Of a stretch of DNA of 64,000 nt, positions 15,778-25,377 are shown piece after piece. The first letter of the stretch is position 1; every line of letters begins with the position of its first letter. The notes under the pieces were generated by a model. The model had not been told where the DNA came from. It made no database searches and saw only the letters and a list, made by a program, of their open reading frames with translations. The DNA is from an uncultured Cellulomonadaceae bacterium. GTDB lineage: Bacteria; Actinomycetota; Actinomycetes; Actinomycetales; Cellulomonadaceae. The stretch lies in the NCBI GenBank assembly GCA_947495165.1, contig CANLXM010000002.1, positions 731,237 through 795,236 on the forward strand, written 5' to 3'. Position numbers and translations under genes: made by a program.

Positions 15778-16917
15778 ATGTCCTTCATGGAAAAGCTGCG
15801 TGGCCAGATCGTCGACATCGTCGAGTTCCTCGACGACAGCCGCGACACCATCGTCTGGCGCTTCCCGCGCCAGGGCAACGAGATCAAGAACGAGGCCCGC
15901 CTGATCGTGCGCGAGGGCCAGGTTGCCGTGTTCGAGAACGAGGGCCAGCTCGCCGACGTCTTTCCCCCGGGCACCTACACGCTGACGACGCAGAACCTGC
16001 CGATCCTCAGCACGCTCAAGGGCTGGAAGCACGGCTTCAACTCGCCGTTCAAGGCCGAGGTCTACTTCGTCTCCACGCGCCAGTTCACCGACTTCAAGTG
16101 GGGCACGCAGAACCCCATCACCCTGCGCGACGCCGAGTTCGGCATGGTCCGCCTGCGCGCCTTCGGCACGTACGCGCTCCAGGTGTCCGACGCCGCCGTC
16201 CTGCTGCGCCAGCTGGTCGGCACCGACCCCGCCTTCCGCACGGACGAGGTCGCCGAGTTCTTCCGGCAGAACATCGTGTCGCACCTCGGCCCCGCGATCG
16301 CCGCCTCGAAGATCGCCGTCCTCGACCTCGCCGCCAACCAGCACGCGCTGTCCGCGACGCTCGCCGCCGAGCTCTCCCGCAGCCTCGGCGAGTTCGGCGT
16401 GACGGTCCCGCGGTTCGTGATCGAGAACGTCTCCCTGCCGCCCGAGGTCGAGGAGGCGCTCGACAAGCGCACCCAGATGGCCGTGATCGGGAACCTCGAC
16501 GCCTACACCAAGTTCCAGTCGGCGAACGCGATCGAGGACGCCGCCAACAACCCCGGCGGCGCAGGCGAGGGCCTCGGCATGGGCATGGGCATGGCGATGG
16601 GCCAGCAGATGGCCGCGTCCCTCGCGGCGTCCTCAGCCGCCGCCCCCGCAGCCCAGCAGCAGGCGGCGCAGCCCCCCGCCGGCCCCCCGCCCCTGCCGGC
16701 CCCGGCCGCGCCCTGGTACTACGCCGCCGACGGCGCGCAGGTGGGCCCAGTGACGCTCGCGGAGATCGAGCCACGGGTCGCCTCCGGCGAGGTCACCCGC
16801 GCGACCCTCGTGTGGCAGCAGGGCATGGACGCCTGGACGCCCGCCGGCGACGTGTCGGCCCTCGGCTCCGTGTTCGGCGCCACGCCGCCGCCCCTGCCGC
16901 CCGTCCCGGGAGCCTGA
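15778..16917 (+). CDS. SPFH-domain protein with C-terminal GYF_2 domain
   Basis: Protein of 379 residues. The first 260 or so form an SPFH/virion-core-like domain (start FMEKLRGQIVDIVEFLDDSR; VFENEGQLADVFPPGTYTL; RFVIENVSLPPEVEEALDKR), as in the B. subtilis YdjI type. A Gly/Met- and Ala/Pro/Gln-rich linker follows. The last 60 residues form a GYF_2 (DUF4339) domain with WYYAADGAQVGPVTLAEI and WQQGMDAWTPAG. SPFH proteins scaffold membrane microdomains. The zinc-ribbon membrane protein four bases downstream is probably its partner. A PspA gene, often found with such pairs, is missing. The ATG at 15778 has only weak Shine-Dalgarno sequence (CCGGAGGCG) before it. Confidence 0.85.
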   Translation: MSFMEKLRGQIVDIVEFLDDSRDTIVWRFPRQGNEIKNEARLIVREGQVAVFENEGQLADVFPPGTYTLTTQNLPILSTLKGWKHGFNSPFKAEVYFVSTRQFTDFKWGTQNPITLRDAEFGMVRLRAFGTYALQVSDAAVLLRQLVGTDPAFRTDEVAEFFRQNIVSHLGPAIAASKIAVLDLAANQHALSATLAAELSRSLGEFGVTVPRFVIENVSLPPEVEEALDKRTQMAVIGNLDAYTKFQSANAIEDAANNPGGAGEGLGMGMGMAMGQQMAASLAASSAAAPAAQQQAAQPPAGPPPLPAPAAPWYYAADGAQVGPVTLAEIEPRVASGEVTRATLVWQQGMDAWTPAGDVSALGSVFGATPPPLPPVPGA

Positions 16918-16921
16918 GCCC

Positions 16922-18013
16922 ATGACCGACGCACACCTGCCTCCCCCGGTGCCCGAGCCACTCGCGGGCGACCTGCTGGCGACCCGCTGCGCGGGCTGCG
17001 GCTCCCAGGTGGCCTTCGCACCCGGGTCCAGCGCTCTCCAGTGCGCCGCGTGCGGCCACCGGACCGAGATCGTGCACGACGACCACGAGTCCGTGGACGA
17101 GCACTCGTTCGACGCCTGGGCTGCCGCCAACCCGAAGCACACCGTCGCCTCCCTCGGGGGGATGGTCCTGACCTGCCAGGGTTGCCGCGCCGTCACGGAG
17201 AGCACCGCGCTGTCCGGCACGTGCCAGTTCTGCAGCGGCAACCTCGTCGCCGTCTCGAGCCCCGAGGGCATGATCGAGCCGGAGGCCGTCGTGCCGTTCG
17301 CTGTCGAGCAGGCCGCTGCGCGCGAGGCCTTCGCCAGCTGGGTGCGCTCGCGCTGGTTCGCGCCCAACGCGCTCAAGGCCGTGAGCGACACCGAGTCGCT
17401 CCAGGGCACGTACGTCCCGCACTGGACGTTCGACGCCGACACCCGCTCCGACTACACCGGCGAGCGCGGCGAGCGGTACACGGTCGAGGTCAACGGCGAG
17501 ACCCAGCGCAAGGTGCGCTGGCACCCCGCGCGCGGCACCGTCACCCGGTCGTTCGACGACGTCGTGGTCCCCGCCTCGACGTCGGTGCCGGCCAAGACCC
17601 TCGACACCCTGGGCCCGTGGGAGCTCGGCAAGGCCGTCCCCTACCGCCCCGAGTACCTCGCCGGGCACTCCACCCTGCGCTACGACGTCGACCCGCCCGC
17701 GGGACTCGCCACCGCCAAGAAGGCGATGGCCCCGGTGATCCGCAAGGACGTGGAACGGTCGATCGGCGGCGACGAGCAGAAGATCGCCCGCGTGCAGACC
17801 GCCTACTCGGCCGTCATGTTCAAGCTCGTCCTGCTGCCCATCTGGATCGCCACGTACATGTACGCCGGCAAGCAGTGGCAGGTCATGGTCAACGCGAACA
17901 CGGGCGAGGTCACGGGTCAGCGCCCGTTCAGCGCCGGCAAGATCGCGATCGCGATCGTCGCCGCGATCATCGTCGTGGTGCTGGTCGTGTACTTCTGGCT
18001 GATGCGCAGGTAG
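16922..18013 (+). CDS. zinc-ribbon membrane protein, YdjG/H-like partner of the SPFH protein
   Basis: Protein of 363 residues with two zinc ribbons near the N-terminus: CAGCG...CAACG (about residues 22-43) and CQGC...CQFC (about 84-103), both CxxC pairs. A middle region contains WTFDADTRSDYTG, with similarity to TFIIB-type zinc-ribbon membrane proteins. The C-terminus has a hydrophobic segment (IAIAIVAAIIVVVLVVYFWLM) that anchors it in the membrane, followed by Arg-Arg. It starts four bases after the SPFH gene ends, so the two are an operon. B. subtilis ydjGHI has a similar pairing linked to membrane stress; that role here is inferred. Confidence 0.8.
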   Translation: MTDAHLPPPVPEPLAGDLLATRCAGCGSQVAFAPGSSALQCAACGHRTEIVHDDHESVDEHSFDAWAAANPKHTVASLGGMVLTCQGCRAVTESTALSGTCQFCSGNLVAVSSPEGMIEPEAVVPFAVEQAAAREAFASWVRSRWFAPNALKAVSDTESLQGTYVPHWTFDADTRSDYTGERGERYTVEVNGETQRKVRWHPARGTVTRSFDDVVVPASTSVPAKTLDTLGPWELGKAVPYRPEYLAGHSTLRYDVDPPAGLATAKKAMAPVIRKDVERSIGGDEQKIARVQTAYSAVMFKLVLLPIWIATYMYAGKQWQVMVNANTGEVTGQRPFSAGKIAIAIVAAIIVVVLVVYFWLMRR

Positions 18014-18024
18014 GACCAGACGCG

Positions 18025-18064
18025 CACGGCGGGCCGCCCGGGACTCCCTGGGCGGCCCGCCGTG
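18025..18064. terminator. bidirectional terminator hairpin
   Basis: Arms 18025-18039 and 18050-18064 pair perfectly over 15 bases around a 10-base loop. It sits between the zinc-ribbon gene and the convergent acetyltransferase gene. Confidence 0.75.
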
Positions 18065-18079
18065 TCTTCAGCCGGGTGT

Positions 18080-19102
18080 TCAGAGCCGCTTGCCGAAGAA
18101 CAGCCCGAACTCGCTCTTCCCGTAGGGCGCGAACGGCTGCACCGGGCGATAGCCCATGGACCGGTACAGCGTGATCGCGGCCGGCTGGCGGATCCCCGTC
18201 TCCAGGAGCATGAGCGGCAGCCCGCGCTCGCGCGCCGCGTCCTCGCAGGCCTGCACGAGGGCGCGCGCCGCGCCCGTGCGACGCCCCGCGGCACGCACGT
18301 AGACCTTCTTCAGGTCGGCGGCGTCCGCGGGCGGGTCCGCCCGGCGGAACGACGCGAACCCGAGGGCCTCGCCGTCGCGGTAGGCGACGAACGCCACGAG
18401 GATCGACTCACCCAGACGGGCGTCGACGACGTCGAAACCGCCCGCCGCCGCGACGTCGGTCACCATCCGCGGGTAGCGTGGCGCGTTCTCGAGCTCGTGC
18501 ATCTCGCGGCGCAGCACGCGCGCGTCGGGGTCCGACCACGGCACCTCGCGGATCTCGAGCGGGCCGTGCAGGGTCTTGCCGAAGCAGCGCGAGTCGCTCT
18601 CCTGGGCGTACTCGCCGTACCGGTCGATCGGCTCGTACCCCAGCGCGAGGTACAGCCCGATCGCCTCCGGCTGCAGCAGTCCCGTCTCGAGGATCAGCCG
18701 CCGCAGGCCCGCGCGCTGCGCGTGCTCCTCGAGCGCGATCATCACGAGCCGGGAGTAGCCGCGGCCCCGGTGGGCGGGCTCGACGTAGACGCGCTTGACC
18801 TCGCCGACGGCCGCCGCATGGCGTCCGCCGACGCCGTCGTCCGTACCGGAGATGTCGCGCACGCTGCCGCACCCGACCGCCACGCCGTCGACCCGCACCA
18901 CGACGGTGGCCACGACCGTCGCGGGGTCCAGGGGCGCCGCGACGTCGCTCGTCCACGGCTGTCCGTCCGGGCCGAGGTCGCCCACGAGCTCCTCGGGGGC
19001 GTACAGCCGCGCCATCTCCAGCTGCTGGTCGGCGCGCATGCGCGCCGCCTCCGGATCGTCCCAGGCGACGAGCTCGACGCCCGTGTCGTGCGTCGTGCTC
19101 AC
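18080..19102 (-). CDS. two-domain GNAT acetyltransferase
   Basis: Protein of 340 residues containing two GNAT folds in tandem. The first has [19 protein letters not shown] and [19 protein letters not shown]; the second has [19 protein letters not shown] and [19 protein letters not shown]. The repeated LETG-x-x-QPxAIxLY signature shows internal duplication. Both acetyl-CoA pyrophosphate loops look intact (RGRG, RRTGAA). The GTG at 19102 overlaps the purQ stop by four bases, so expression is coupled to purine synthesis genes, although a functional link is not evident. The acceptor is unknown. Confidence 0.85.
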   Translation of the reverse strand: MSTTHDTGVELVAWDDPEAARMRADQQLEMARLYAPEELVGDLGPDGQPWTSDVAAPLDPATVVATVVVRVDGVAVGCGSVRDISGTDDGVGGRHAAAVGEVKRVYVEPAHRGRGYSRLVMIALEEHAQRAGLRRLILETGLLQPEAIGLYLALGYEPIDRYGEYAQESDSRCFGKTLHGPLEIREVPWSDPDARVLRREMHELENAPRYPRMVTDVAAAGGFDVVDARLGESILVAFVAYRDGEALGFASFRRADPPADAADLKKVYVRAAGRRTGAARALVQACEDAARERGLPLMLLETGIRQPAAITLYRSMGYRPVQPFAPYGKSEFGLFFGKRL

Positions 19103-19836
19103 GCGTGGACGAGGGCGCTCAGGGCCGAGGTGAAGAAGCGCAGGCCGTCCGTGCCCGCCCGGGGCCCGGCCTCGGCGTCCGGCCCGAAGCCCGGCTCGAC
19201 CGCGTGCTCGGGGTGCGGCATGAGGCCGACGACGTTGCCCCGCTCGTTCGTGATCCCGGCGATCCCGCGACGCGAGCCGTTGGGGTTGACGCCCTCGTAA
19301 CGGAAGACCACGCGTCCCTCGGCCTCGAGCTCGTCGAGCTCGCGGTCGCTCGCGACGTACTGGCCGTCCTGGTTCTTCAACGGGATCGTGATGTGCTCGC
19401 CCGGGGAGAACAGCCGCGTCCACGCGGTGTCGACGTTCTGCACCGACAGCACCTGCTCGCGGCAGACGAAGTGCAGGTCGTCGTTCTTGATCATCGACCC
19501 GGGCAGGAGGTGCGCCTCGGTGAGGACCTGGAACCCGTTGCAGATGCCGAGCACGGGCAGGCCGCCGCGCGCCGCGTCGACCAGGACGTCCATGATCGGC
19601 GCGAAGCGGGAGATCGCGCCGGCACGCAGGTAGTCCCCGTAGGAGAACCCGCCGGGCAGGACGACGGCGTCGACCGCGTGCAGGTCGGCGTCACCGTGCC
19701 ACAGCGCGACGGGCTCGGCGCCCGCGAGGCGGACCGCGCGGGCGGCGTCACGGTCGTCGAGGGTCCCGGGGAACGTGACGACCCCGATCCGCGCGCCGGT
19801 GGCGAGCTGCGGACGCGAGCTGACGGCCTGGCCCAT
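19099..19836 (-). CDS. purQ: phosphoribosylformylglycinamidine synthase, glutaminase subunit
   Basis: Class I glutamine amidotransferase of 245 residues. It releases ammonia from glutamine for conversion of FGAR to FGAM, the fourth step of purine synthesis, in complex with PurL and PurS. The nucleophile Cys is in [24 protein letters not shown] precedes it and the His/Glu pair is in [12 protein letters not shown]. It lies five bases after purS. No purL is seen in this window, so the third subunit is encoded elsewhere. Confidence 0.96.
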   Translation of the reverse strand: MGQAVSSRPQLATGARIGVVTFPGTLDDRDAARAVRLAGAEPVALWHGDADLHAVDAVVLPGGFSYGDYLRAGAISRFAPIMDVLVDAARGGLPVLGICNGFQVLTEAHLLPGSMIKNDDLHFVCREQVLSVQNVDTAWTRLFSPGEHITIPLKNQDGQYVASDRELDELEAEGRVVFRYEGVNPNGSRRGIAGITNERGNVVGLMPHPEHAVEPGFGPDAEAGPRAGTDGLRFFTSALSALVHA

Positions 19837-19841
19837 GCGTC

Positions 19842-20093
19842 TCAGCCTTCCTGCGCGGCGACGCGGACGACGTCCTCGATCACCGGGTTGGACAGCATCG
19901 TGGTCGCGGCCTCGCGCGCGGCGGCGAGCACCTCGTCCGTGACCGGCCCCTCGACCTCGAGCTCGAACCGCTTGCCCTGACGGACACCGGTGAACTGGGT
20001 GAACCCGAGCCGCGGCAGCGCGCCGGCGACGGCCTTGCCCTGCGGGTCGAGGATCTCGGGCTTGGGCATGACATCGACGACAACGCGTCCCAC
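19842..20093 (-). CDS. purS: phosphoribosylformylglycinamidine synthase subunit PurS
   Basis: Small protein of 83 residues that bridges PurL and PurQ in the FGAM synthase complex. Family residues are [38 protein letters not shown] and a C-terminal helix. GTG 20093 was chosen because AAGGAG lies six bases upstream and the N-terminal VGRVVVDVM matches the family start. It is the first gene of the purS-purQ-GNAT operon. Confidence 0.95.
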   Translation of the reverse strand: MGRVVVDVMPKPEILDPQGKAVAGALPRLGFTQFTGVRQGKRFELEVEGPVTDEVLAAAREAATTMLSNPVIEDVVRVAAQEG

Positions 20094-20185
20094 GGGGGCT
20101 CCTTGAGGATGACGAGCGAGGAAGGTCCGGGAGGGCCCGATCGGCCCACCCTCAGGATATCCGCCTCCCGGCGTCGCCCGGACGC

Positions 20186-21040
20186 TCAGACCAGAGTCTG
20201 GATCCGACGTCGCAGGTGCCGCCCGATCGGTACGACCAGGGGGGTGCCGGACACGGGGTCCGGGACGACCTGCGCGTGCAGCCCGAACACGTCCTGCACG
20301 ATCTCGGCCGTCACGACCGACTCCGCGTCGCCCTCCGCCACGATGCGCCCGCCCTTCATCGCGACCAGGTGGTCGGCGTACCGGGCGGCGAGGTTGAGGT
20401 CGTGCAGCACCATGACGACCGTGCGGCCGTGGTCGGTGTTGAGGTCGGCGAGCAGGTCCAGGACCTCCACCTGGTGCGTGACGTCGAGGAACGTCGTCGG
20501 CTCGTCCAGGAGCAGCAGGTCGGTGCGCTGGGCGAGCGCCATCGCGATCCACACCCGCTGCCGCTGGCCGCCGGAGAGCTCGTCGACCGGCCGGTCGGCG
20601 AGGTCGAGGATGCCCGTGACGTCGAGCGCGTCGGCGACCGCCGCGTCGTCCTGCGGGGTCCACTGCCGGAACCAGCCCTGGTGCGGGTAGCGCCCGCGGC
20701 CCACGAGGTCGGTGACCGTGATCCCGTCCGGCGCGACCGGCGACTGCGGCAGCAGGCCGAGCACGCGCGCGACGTCCTTGGTCGGGCGGCGCGCGATGTC
20801 CGCGCCGTCGAGCAGCACGACGCCCGAGCGCGGGGACAGCAGGCGCGCGAGCCCGCGCAGCAGCGTCGACTTGCCGCACGCGTTCGCCCCGACGATGACC
20901 GTGATCTTGCCGGTCGGGATCGTGACGGTGAGATCGTCGACCACGAGCCGGTCGTCGTAGCCCAGGCTCAGGCCCGACGCCGCGAGCGTGTGGTGCCCGG
21001 GTCCGGGGTCCTGCGGTTCGATGTCGGCCACGTCAGCCAC
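20186..21040 (-). CDS. iron-siderophore ABC transporter ATP-binding protein
   Basis: FecE/FepC-type ATPase of 284 residues that powers siderophore import. Walker A is [11 protein letters not shown], with Ala-Asn-Ala in place of the more usual Pro-Asn-Gly. The Q loop is LLPQSP, the signature LSGGQRQR, Walker [13 protein letters not shown], and the H-loop His is in [13 protein letters not shown]. The GTG at 21040 overlaps the end of the permease gene by eight bases. Last gene of the five-gene iron operon read from 25351 downward. Confidence 0.95.
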   Translation of the reverse strand: MADVADIEPQDPGPGHHTLAASGLSLGYDDRLVVDDLTVTIPTGKITVIVGANACGKSTLLRGLARLLSPRSGVVLLDGADIARRPTKDVARVLGLLPQSPVAPDGITVTDLVGRGRYPHQGWFRQWTPQDDAAVADALDVTGILDLADRPVDELSGGQRQRVWIAMALAQRTDLLLLDEPTTFLDVTHQVEVLDLLADLNTDHGRTVVMVLHDLNLAARYADHLVAMKGGRIVAEGDAESVVTAEIVQDVFGLHAQVVPDPVSGTPLVVPIGRHLRRRIQTLV

Positions 21041-22103
21041 CCTTCCCGATGCGGTTCGCGCGCGCCAGCAGCCAGAGCAGCACCGGCGCGCCGAGGATCC
21101 CGGTCACGACGCCGGCCGGGAGGCGGGTGTCGCCGAACGCGTACGCGCCCGCGTAGTCGGCGACGAGCACGACGCACGCCCCCACGAGCGCGGACGGCAC
21201 GAGCGCGAGGCCGTGCCCGCCCGTGAGCCGCCGCGCGATCGGCCCCGACACGAACGCGACGAACGCGACCGGACCAGCGGCGGCGGTCGCCACGGCGGCG
21301 AGCCCGACGGCGACGACGATGAGTCCGATCTTCGCGGGCTCGACGCGCACGCCGATCCCCGCGGCGGCGTCGTCGCCGAGCTGCAGGCCGCCGAGCGGGC
21401 GCGCCAGGACGACGAGCGCGGGCACGAGGACGAGGAGCGGGCCCCACAGGCCGGGGAGCCCGGACCATGTCGCCGAGTTCAGGGAGCCCGTGATCCACAC
21501 GAGCGCCTCGCTGACGTCGGTGACCTCGGCCCGGGTGAGCGCGTAGCTGGTGACGGCGTTGAGCACGGCACCGACGCCGATCCCGACGAGGACCAGCCGG
21601 TACCCGGAGACCGCGCCGCGCCAGGCGAGCAGGTAGATCAGCGCGGCGGCGCCGAGCGCACCCGCGAAGGCGACCGGCGCCGCCAGGCCCGGATTGAGGC
21701 CGAACTGCGTGATCGCGATGACGGCGGCGGCGCTCGCACCGGCGGTGATGCCGATGATGTCGGGGCTTGCGAGCGGGTTGCGCACGAGCGTCTGGAAGAT
21801 CGCCCCCGAGAGCCCGAACGCCGCGCCGGCGCCGATCGCGGTGAGCGCGCGCGGGAGCCGCAGGTCCCACACGACGAACGACGCGCCCTGGATCTCGGCA
21901 CCGCCCAGGATGCGCACCACGTCGGGCAGCGACACGTCGAAGGACCCGAGCGTCAGGGTGACGACGGTGCACGCCAGAGCCAGCGCGGCCAGCGCCCACG
22001 AGACCACGGTGGCGCGGCTTCTGCTGCGCCTGCGGGCGGTTCGCACGCGCTCCACCGGCGTGGGAGCGTCGGCGGCAGGCGCGGGGGCCACGGCGGCGGT
22101 CAC
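21033..22103 (-). CDS. iron-siderophore ABC transporter permease (FecCD family, second)
   Basis: Integral membrane protein of 356 residues with the usual ten or so hydrophobic helices. Family motifs are [20 protein letters not shown], the [16 protein letters not shown] segment and [17 protein letters not shown] before the coupling region. It pairs with the other permease to form the import channel. GTG 22103 overlaps the preceding permease stop (GTGA), and its own end overlaps the ATPase start, so expression of the three is tightly coupled. Confidence 0.95.
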   Translation of the reverse strand: MTAAVAPAPAADAPTPVERVRTARRRSRSRATVVSWALAALALACTVVTLTLGSFDVSLPDVVRILGGAEIQGASFVVWDLRLPRALTAIGAGAAFGLSGAIFQTLVRNPLASPDIIGITAGASAAAVIAITQFGLNPGLAAPVAFAGALGAAALIYLLAWRGAVSGYRLVLVGIGVGAVLNAVTSYALTRAEVTDVSEALVWITGSLNSATWSGLPGLWGPLLVLVPALVVLARPLGGLQLGDDAAAGIGVRVEPAKIGLIVVAVGLAAVATAAAGPVAFVAFVSGPIARRLTGGHGLALVPSALVGACVVLVADYAGAYAFGDTRLPAGVVTGILGAPVLLWLLARANRIGKGG

Positions 22104-23149
22104 AGCTCGCTCACCTTCCGGCGACGCACGAGGGCGATGAAGACGGGCGCGCCGATCACCGCGGTCACCACGCCGACCTGGAGCTGACCGGGCAGCGCGA
22201 CGACGCGCCCGAGGACGTCAGCGACGAGGACGAGGACAGGCCCCAGCAGCGCGCTCCAGGCGAGCACCCAGCGGTAGTCGGGCCCGGTGAGGGCGCGCGC
22301 GATGTGCGGCACGGTCAGCCCCACGAACGCGATGGGCCCCGCCGCGGCCGTCGCGGAGCCGCAGAGCAGGACCACGCCGACGCCGGCCGCGACGCGCGAG
22401 GCGCCGACACGCTGCCCGAGCCCCCGCGCGACGTCGTCGCCGAGCGACAGGCCGTTGAGCACCCGGCCGCTCGCGAGCGCGATCAGGGCGCCGACGGCGG
22501 CGTACGGGCCGACGGCAGCGACCACGTCGAGGCCCCGCCCACCCAGGGAACCGACCTGCCAGAACCGGAACACGTCGAGCGTGCTCGTGTGCGTGATCAG
22601 CAGGGCCGTCAGGGCAGAGGTCAGCGCGGCGGTGATGCAGGCGCCGGCGAGCGCGAGCTTCACGGGCGTCGCGCCCTCCCTCCCCAGGGACGCGATCAGG
22701 TACACGACGACGGCGGCGACCGCGGCGCCGGCGAACGCGAACCACACGTAGCCGCGCGGCGACGAGACGGAGAAGAACGTGAGGCCGAGGACGACGGCGA
22801 CCGACGCGCCCGCGTTGATGCCGAGGATCCCCGGGTCGGCCAGCGGGTTGCGCGTCATGCCCTGCATCAGTGCGCCCGCGAGCCCGAGCGCGGCACCGAC
22901 GATGAGCCCGACCACCGTGCGCGGCACCCGGGAGCGCACCGCCTCGTGGTCGACGTTCCCGGGCTCGAAGGCCGTCAGAGCCGCCCAGGCGTCCGCGAGC
23001 GGGACCTGGCGCGCGCCGACGGCGACGGACAGCAGCGCGACGACCACCACGAGGGCCGCGACGCCGAGCAGGCCCAGACCGAGCACGGACGCACGCCGCC
23101 CAGCCGCGCGCACGACGCGCGGCTGGGCGGGGGTGACGACACCGGTCAT
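22100..23149 (-). CDS. iron-siderophore ABC transporter permease (FecCD family, first)
   Basis: Polytopic membrane protein of 349 residues. It has the FecCD landmarks RVPRTVVGLIVGAALGLAGALMQ, RNPLADPGILGINAGAS and GPIAFVGLTVPHIARALTG, the last being the region that contacts the ATPase. Together with the next gene it forms the heterodimeric permease. It follows the binding-lipoprotein gene by 43 bp and overlaps the second permease by four bases. The ATG at 23149 starts an Arg-rich segment before the first helix. Confidence 0.95.
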   Translation of the reverse strand: MTGVVTPAQPRVVRAAGRRASVLGLGLLGVAALVVVVALLSVAVGARQVPLADAWAALTAFEPGNVDHEAVRSRVPRTVVGLIVGAALGLAGALMQGMTRNPLADPGILGINAGASVAVVLGLTFFSVSSPRGYVWFAFAGAAVAAVVVYLIASLGREGATPVKLALAGACITAALTSALTALLITHTSTLDVFRFWQVGSLGGRGLDVVAAVGPYAAVGALIALASGRVLNGLSLGDDVARGLGQRVGASRVAAGVGVVLLCGSATAAAGPIAFVGLTVPHIARALTGPDYRWVLAWSALLGPVLVLVADVLGRVVALPGQLQVGVVTAVIGAPVFIALVRRRKVSEL

Positions 23150-23192
23150 GGGGTGTTCCTGTGCTCGATCCGGGGTCCGTGGACCCGCGGGA

Positions 23193-24251
23193 TCACTTGA
23201 TGTTGGCGGCGGCGTCCTGGATGAGCGGGACGTACTGGTCGATCGCCCACGGGATCGACAGCGGCGACGGGGCCGAGGTCGACAGGATGAACGTCGGGTC
23301 GTCCAGCATCACGATCGCGTCGTTCTTGATCGCGGGGATCGTGCTGAGCAGCGGGTCCGCCTTGACGGCCTCGAGGTGCTCGGGAGAGTCGACATACGCG
23401 AACACGATGTCCGCGTCCATCTCGTCCGCGACCTCGGCCGAGAAGGTGCCGAAGAACTCCGTGTTGCCCTCGGAGAGCTCGACGATCTTGGGCGAGCTCG
23501 TGAGGCCGAGCGACTCGACGAACTCCACGCGGGAGTCCTCGACCGTGTAGTAGGTGACGGTCGACGGGTCCGCCGAGTCGAACCACAGGTAGGCGAAGGT
23601 CTTGCCCTGGATCTCCGGAGCGCCGGCCACGACGTCGGCGAGCTGCTTCTCGATGTCCGCGCGCAGCGCCTCGGCCTCGGCCGTCTTGCCCAGCGCCTGC
23701 CCGGTGTACGTCAGCTGGTCCTTCCAGTCCGCACCCCACGCGATCTCGGGGTAGGCGACCGTGGGCGCGATCTTCGTCAGCTGGTCGTAGTCCTCCTGCG
23801 TGATGCCGGAGTAGGTGCCGAGGATGACCTCGGGGGTGAGGCCAGCGAGGTCCTCGAACGGGATGCCGTCGGTGTCCGAGAACAGCTCGGGGCGCTCCTC
23901 GCCGAGGCCCTCGAGGCCCGCGAGGGTCCACGGGAGGTAGCCGTTCTCGTCGCCGCCGTAGGACGCGAACGGCATGGCCACGGGCACGACGCCGAGCGCG
24001 ATCGCGGAGTCCTGGTTCGCCCAGCTGATCGCCGCGACCCGGGAGGGCTGCGCGTCGATCGTCGTGGCACCGAAGACGTGGTCGATCGTCGTGGGGAACG
24101 CCGCGGGAGCGTCGCCCGTCGCCGACGTCGTGCTCGACGCTGCGGGCGTCGTGGAGTCCGTGCTGCACGCCGCGAGGCCCGCGAGCGCCAGGACGGCTGC
24201 GGCGGCGGCGCCGGTGCGGCGCAGGCGGGGTCCGGAGGTGGAGATGCTCAC
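23193..24251 (-). CDS. iron-siderophore substrate-binding lipoprotein
   Basis: Extracytoplasmic solute-binding protein of 352 residues. A lipoprotein signal peptide (Arg-rich start, Ala/Leu core, lipobox LAAC near residue 29) anchors it to the membrane. A Ser/Thr/Ala linker follows and then the FepB/FhuD-like lobes: QPSRVAAISWANQDSAIALGV, LTPEVILGTYSGI, and a C-terminal lobe ending DQYVPLIQDAAANIK. GTG 24251 is preceded by GAAAGG. It delivers ferric siderophore to the two permeases encoded next. Confidence 0.93.
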   Translation of the reverse strand: MSISTSGPRLRRTGAAAAAVLALAGLAACSTDSTTPAASSTTSATGDAPAAFPTTIDHVFGATTIDAQPSRVAAISWANQDSAIALGVVPVAMPFASYGGDENGYLPWTLAGLEGLGEERPELFSDTDGIPFEDLAGLTPEVILGTYSGITQEDYDQLTKIAPTVAYPEIAWGADWKDQLTYTGQALGKTAEAEALRADIEKQLADVVAGAPEIQGKTFAYLWFDSADPSTVTYYTVEDSRVEFVESLGLTSSPKIVELSEGNTEFFGTFSAEVADEMDADIVFAYVDSPEHLEAVKADPLLSTIPAIKNDAIVMLDDPTFILSTSAPSPLSIPWAIDQYVPLIQDAAANIK

Positions 24252-24295
24252 GTGGGTGTGCCTTTCGTGGTGCGCCCGCAGGCGGGCGGTGATGA

Positions 24296-24316
24296 CCCGA
24301 CGGCGGGGCCGTCGGG
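24296..24316. terminator. short hairpin between SIP and lipoprotein genes
   Basis: Arms 24296-24303 and 24309-24316 (CCCGACGG/CCGTCGGG) pair over eight bases around a 5-base loop. It could partially terminate or protect the transcript, so that the binding protein and reductase are made in different amounts. Confidence 0.35.
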
Positions 24317-24343
24317 CGAGACAGGGTGCAGGCGCGTGCGCGC

Positions 24344-25351
24344 TCAGCACTCCGAGCGGCCGCGCCGCCAGTAGCCCATGAAGGCGACGGCGCGGCGGTC
24401 GATGCCGATGTCCCGCACCAGGTGGCGGCGCAGGTCTCGGACGGTCGCGGCCTCGCCGGCGATCCAGGCGTAGCAGCCGGTGATCGCGGCGGAGACCGAC
24501 GGCACGGCGGAGGGCACGTCCCACAGGATCGCGTCGTCGACGTCGACGTCGACGAAGTCGGCTGCGCCGAGCGCCTGGGCGAGCCCGCAGGTGTGCTCCC
24601 CCAGGCAGGAGGCGCAGTGGCGCTGGCGGGCGTCCATGCAGCGGCGCACGGCGGCGTCGAGCAGGCTGCCGTGGGGCGCGACCTCGCCCGAGCCGCCGTC
24701 ACGCGGGAGCCAGGTCACCGTCACGCCGTCGGGCACGACGAGGTCGAGCGCGTCCGCTGCGGTCGGTACCTCGATGAACGCGTCGGCGCGGGTACCGGCG
24801 GGCAGGGACTCGACGATCGAGCTGATCGCCGGGGCCGCGGTCTCGTCGCCGGCGAGCAGGTACTCGGTCGCGGTGGCGGGCGGAGCCCACTCGAGCCCCA
24901 CGGGCGCGCCCTCGTAGCGCGCGTTCGGGCCGTTGATCACGGTCGTCGCGCCCGGGTAGACCTGAGCGACCCAGCGCGAGGCGGGCCCGGCGTCGGGTCC
25001 GTCGCCGTGCAGGACGAAGTCCACGTCGAGCTCGGTCGAGCCGTCGGCCGCGGTGCGGACCGCGCGGACCGTGTACGTGCGGAAGGGGTTGCGCTGGTCC
25101 TCGGGCAGCGCGCGCCACTGCTGGTACCAGTCCTCACGGACGAAGTCGGCGGGGTCGGGCGCGGAACCGTCCGGCGCCGGGAGCACGATCTTGATGCGCT
25201 GGTCGAGGCAGTCCCGCCCGAAGTCGGCGAGCTCCGGGCCGGCGAAGGTCAGACGCACGAAGCAGGGGCTCAGCTGCTGCTTGCGCGCGACCGTCACGGC
25301 GAAGGCACGGTAGGCGGGCGCGGTGCGGGCGGCCACAGCAGTCGAAGGCAT
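24344..25351 (-). CDS. siderophore-interacting protein (ferric-siderophore reductase) with an extra Cys cluster
   Basis: FAD-dependent reductase of 335 residues that would release iron from imported siderophore in the cytoplasm. The FAD-binding part includes RTYTVRAVR (about 91-99) and DFVLHGDGPDAGPASRW; the SIP C-terminal part includes LLAGDETAAPAISS and GCYAWIAGEAATVRDLRRHL with FMGYWRRG near the end. Unusually, residues 238-255 contain Cys238-x7-Cys246-x2-Cys249-x5-Cys255, which could hold an iron-sulfur cluster; I know no such motif in standard SIP proteins. ATG 25351 lies directly after an IdeR-like box with little or no leader. First gene of the iron operon. Confidence 0.9.
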   Translation of the reverse strand: MPSTAVAARTAPAYRAFAVTVARKQQLSPCFVRLTFAGPELADFGRDCLDQRIKIVLPAPDGSAPDPADFVREDWYQQWRALPEDQRNPFRTYTVRAVRTAADGSTELDVDFVLHGDGPDAGPASRWVAQVYPGATTVINGPNARYEGAPVGLEWAPPATATEYLLAGDETAAPAISSIVESLPAGTRADAFIEVPTAADALDLVVPDGVTVTWLPRDGGSGEVAPHGSLLDAAVRRCMDARQRHCASCLGEHTCGLAQALGAADFVDVDVDDAILWDVPSAVPSVSAAITGCYAWIAGEAATVRDLRRHLVRDIGIDRRAVAFMGYWRRGRSEC

Positions 25352-25358
25352 GCCTAAG

Positions 25359-25377
25359 TATGGACTGCCTAACCTCA
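25359..25377 (-). promoter_or_regulatory. IdeR/DtxR-type iron box
   Basis: Minus-strand TGAGGTTAGGCAGTCCATA matches 13 of 19 positions of the consensus TTAGGTTAGGCTAACCTAA, with the left half nearly perfect. It overlaps a probable promoter (CATACT as -10, TTGCCA as -35) that would start transcription at or near the ATG at 25351. Repression in iron-replete cells is inferred. Confidence 0.65.
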
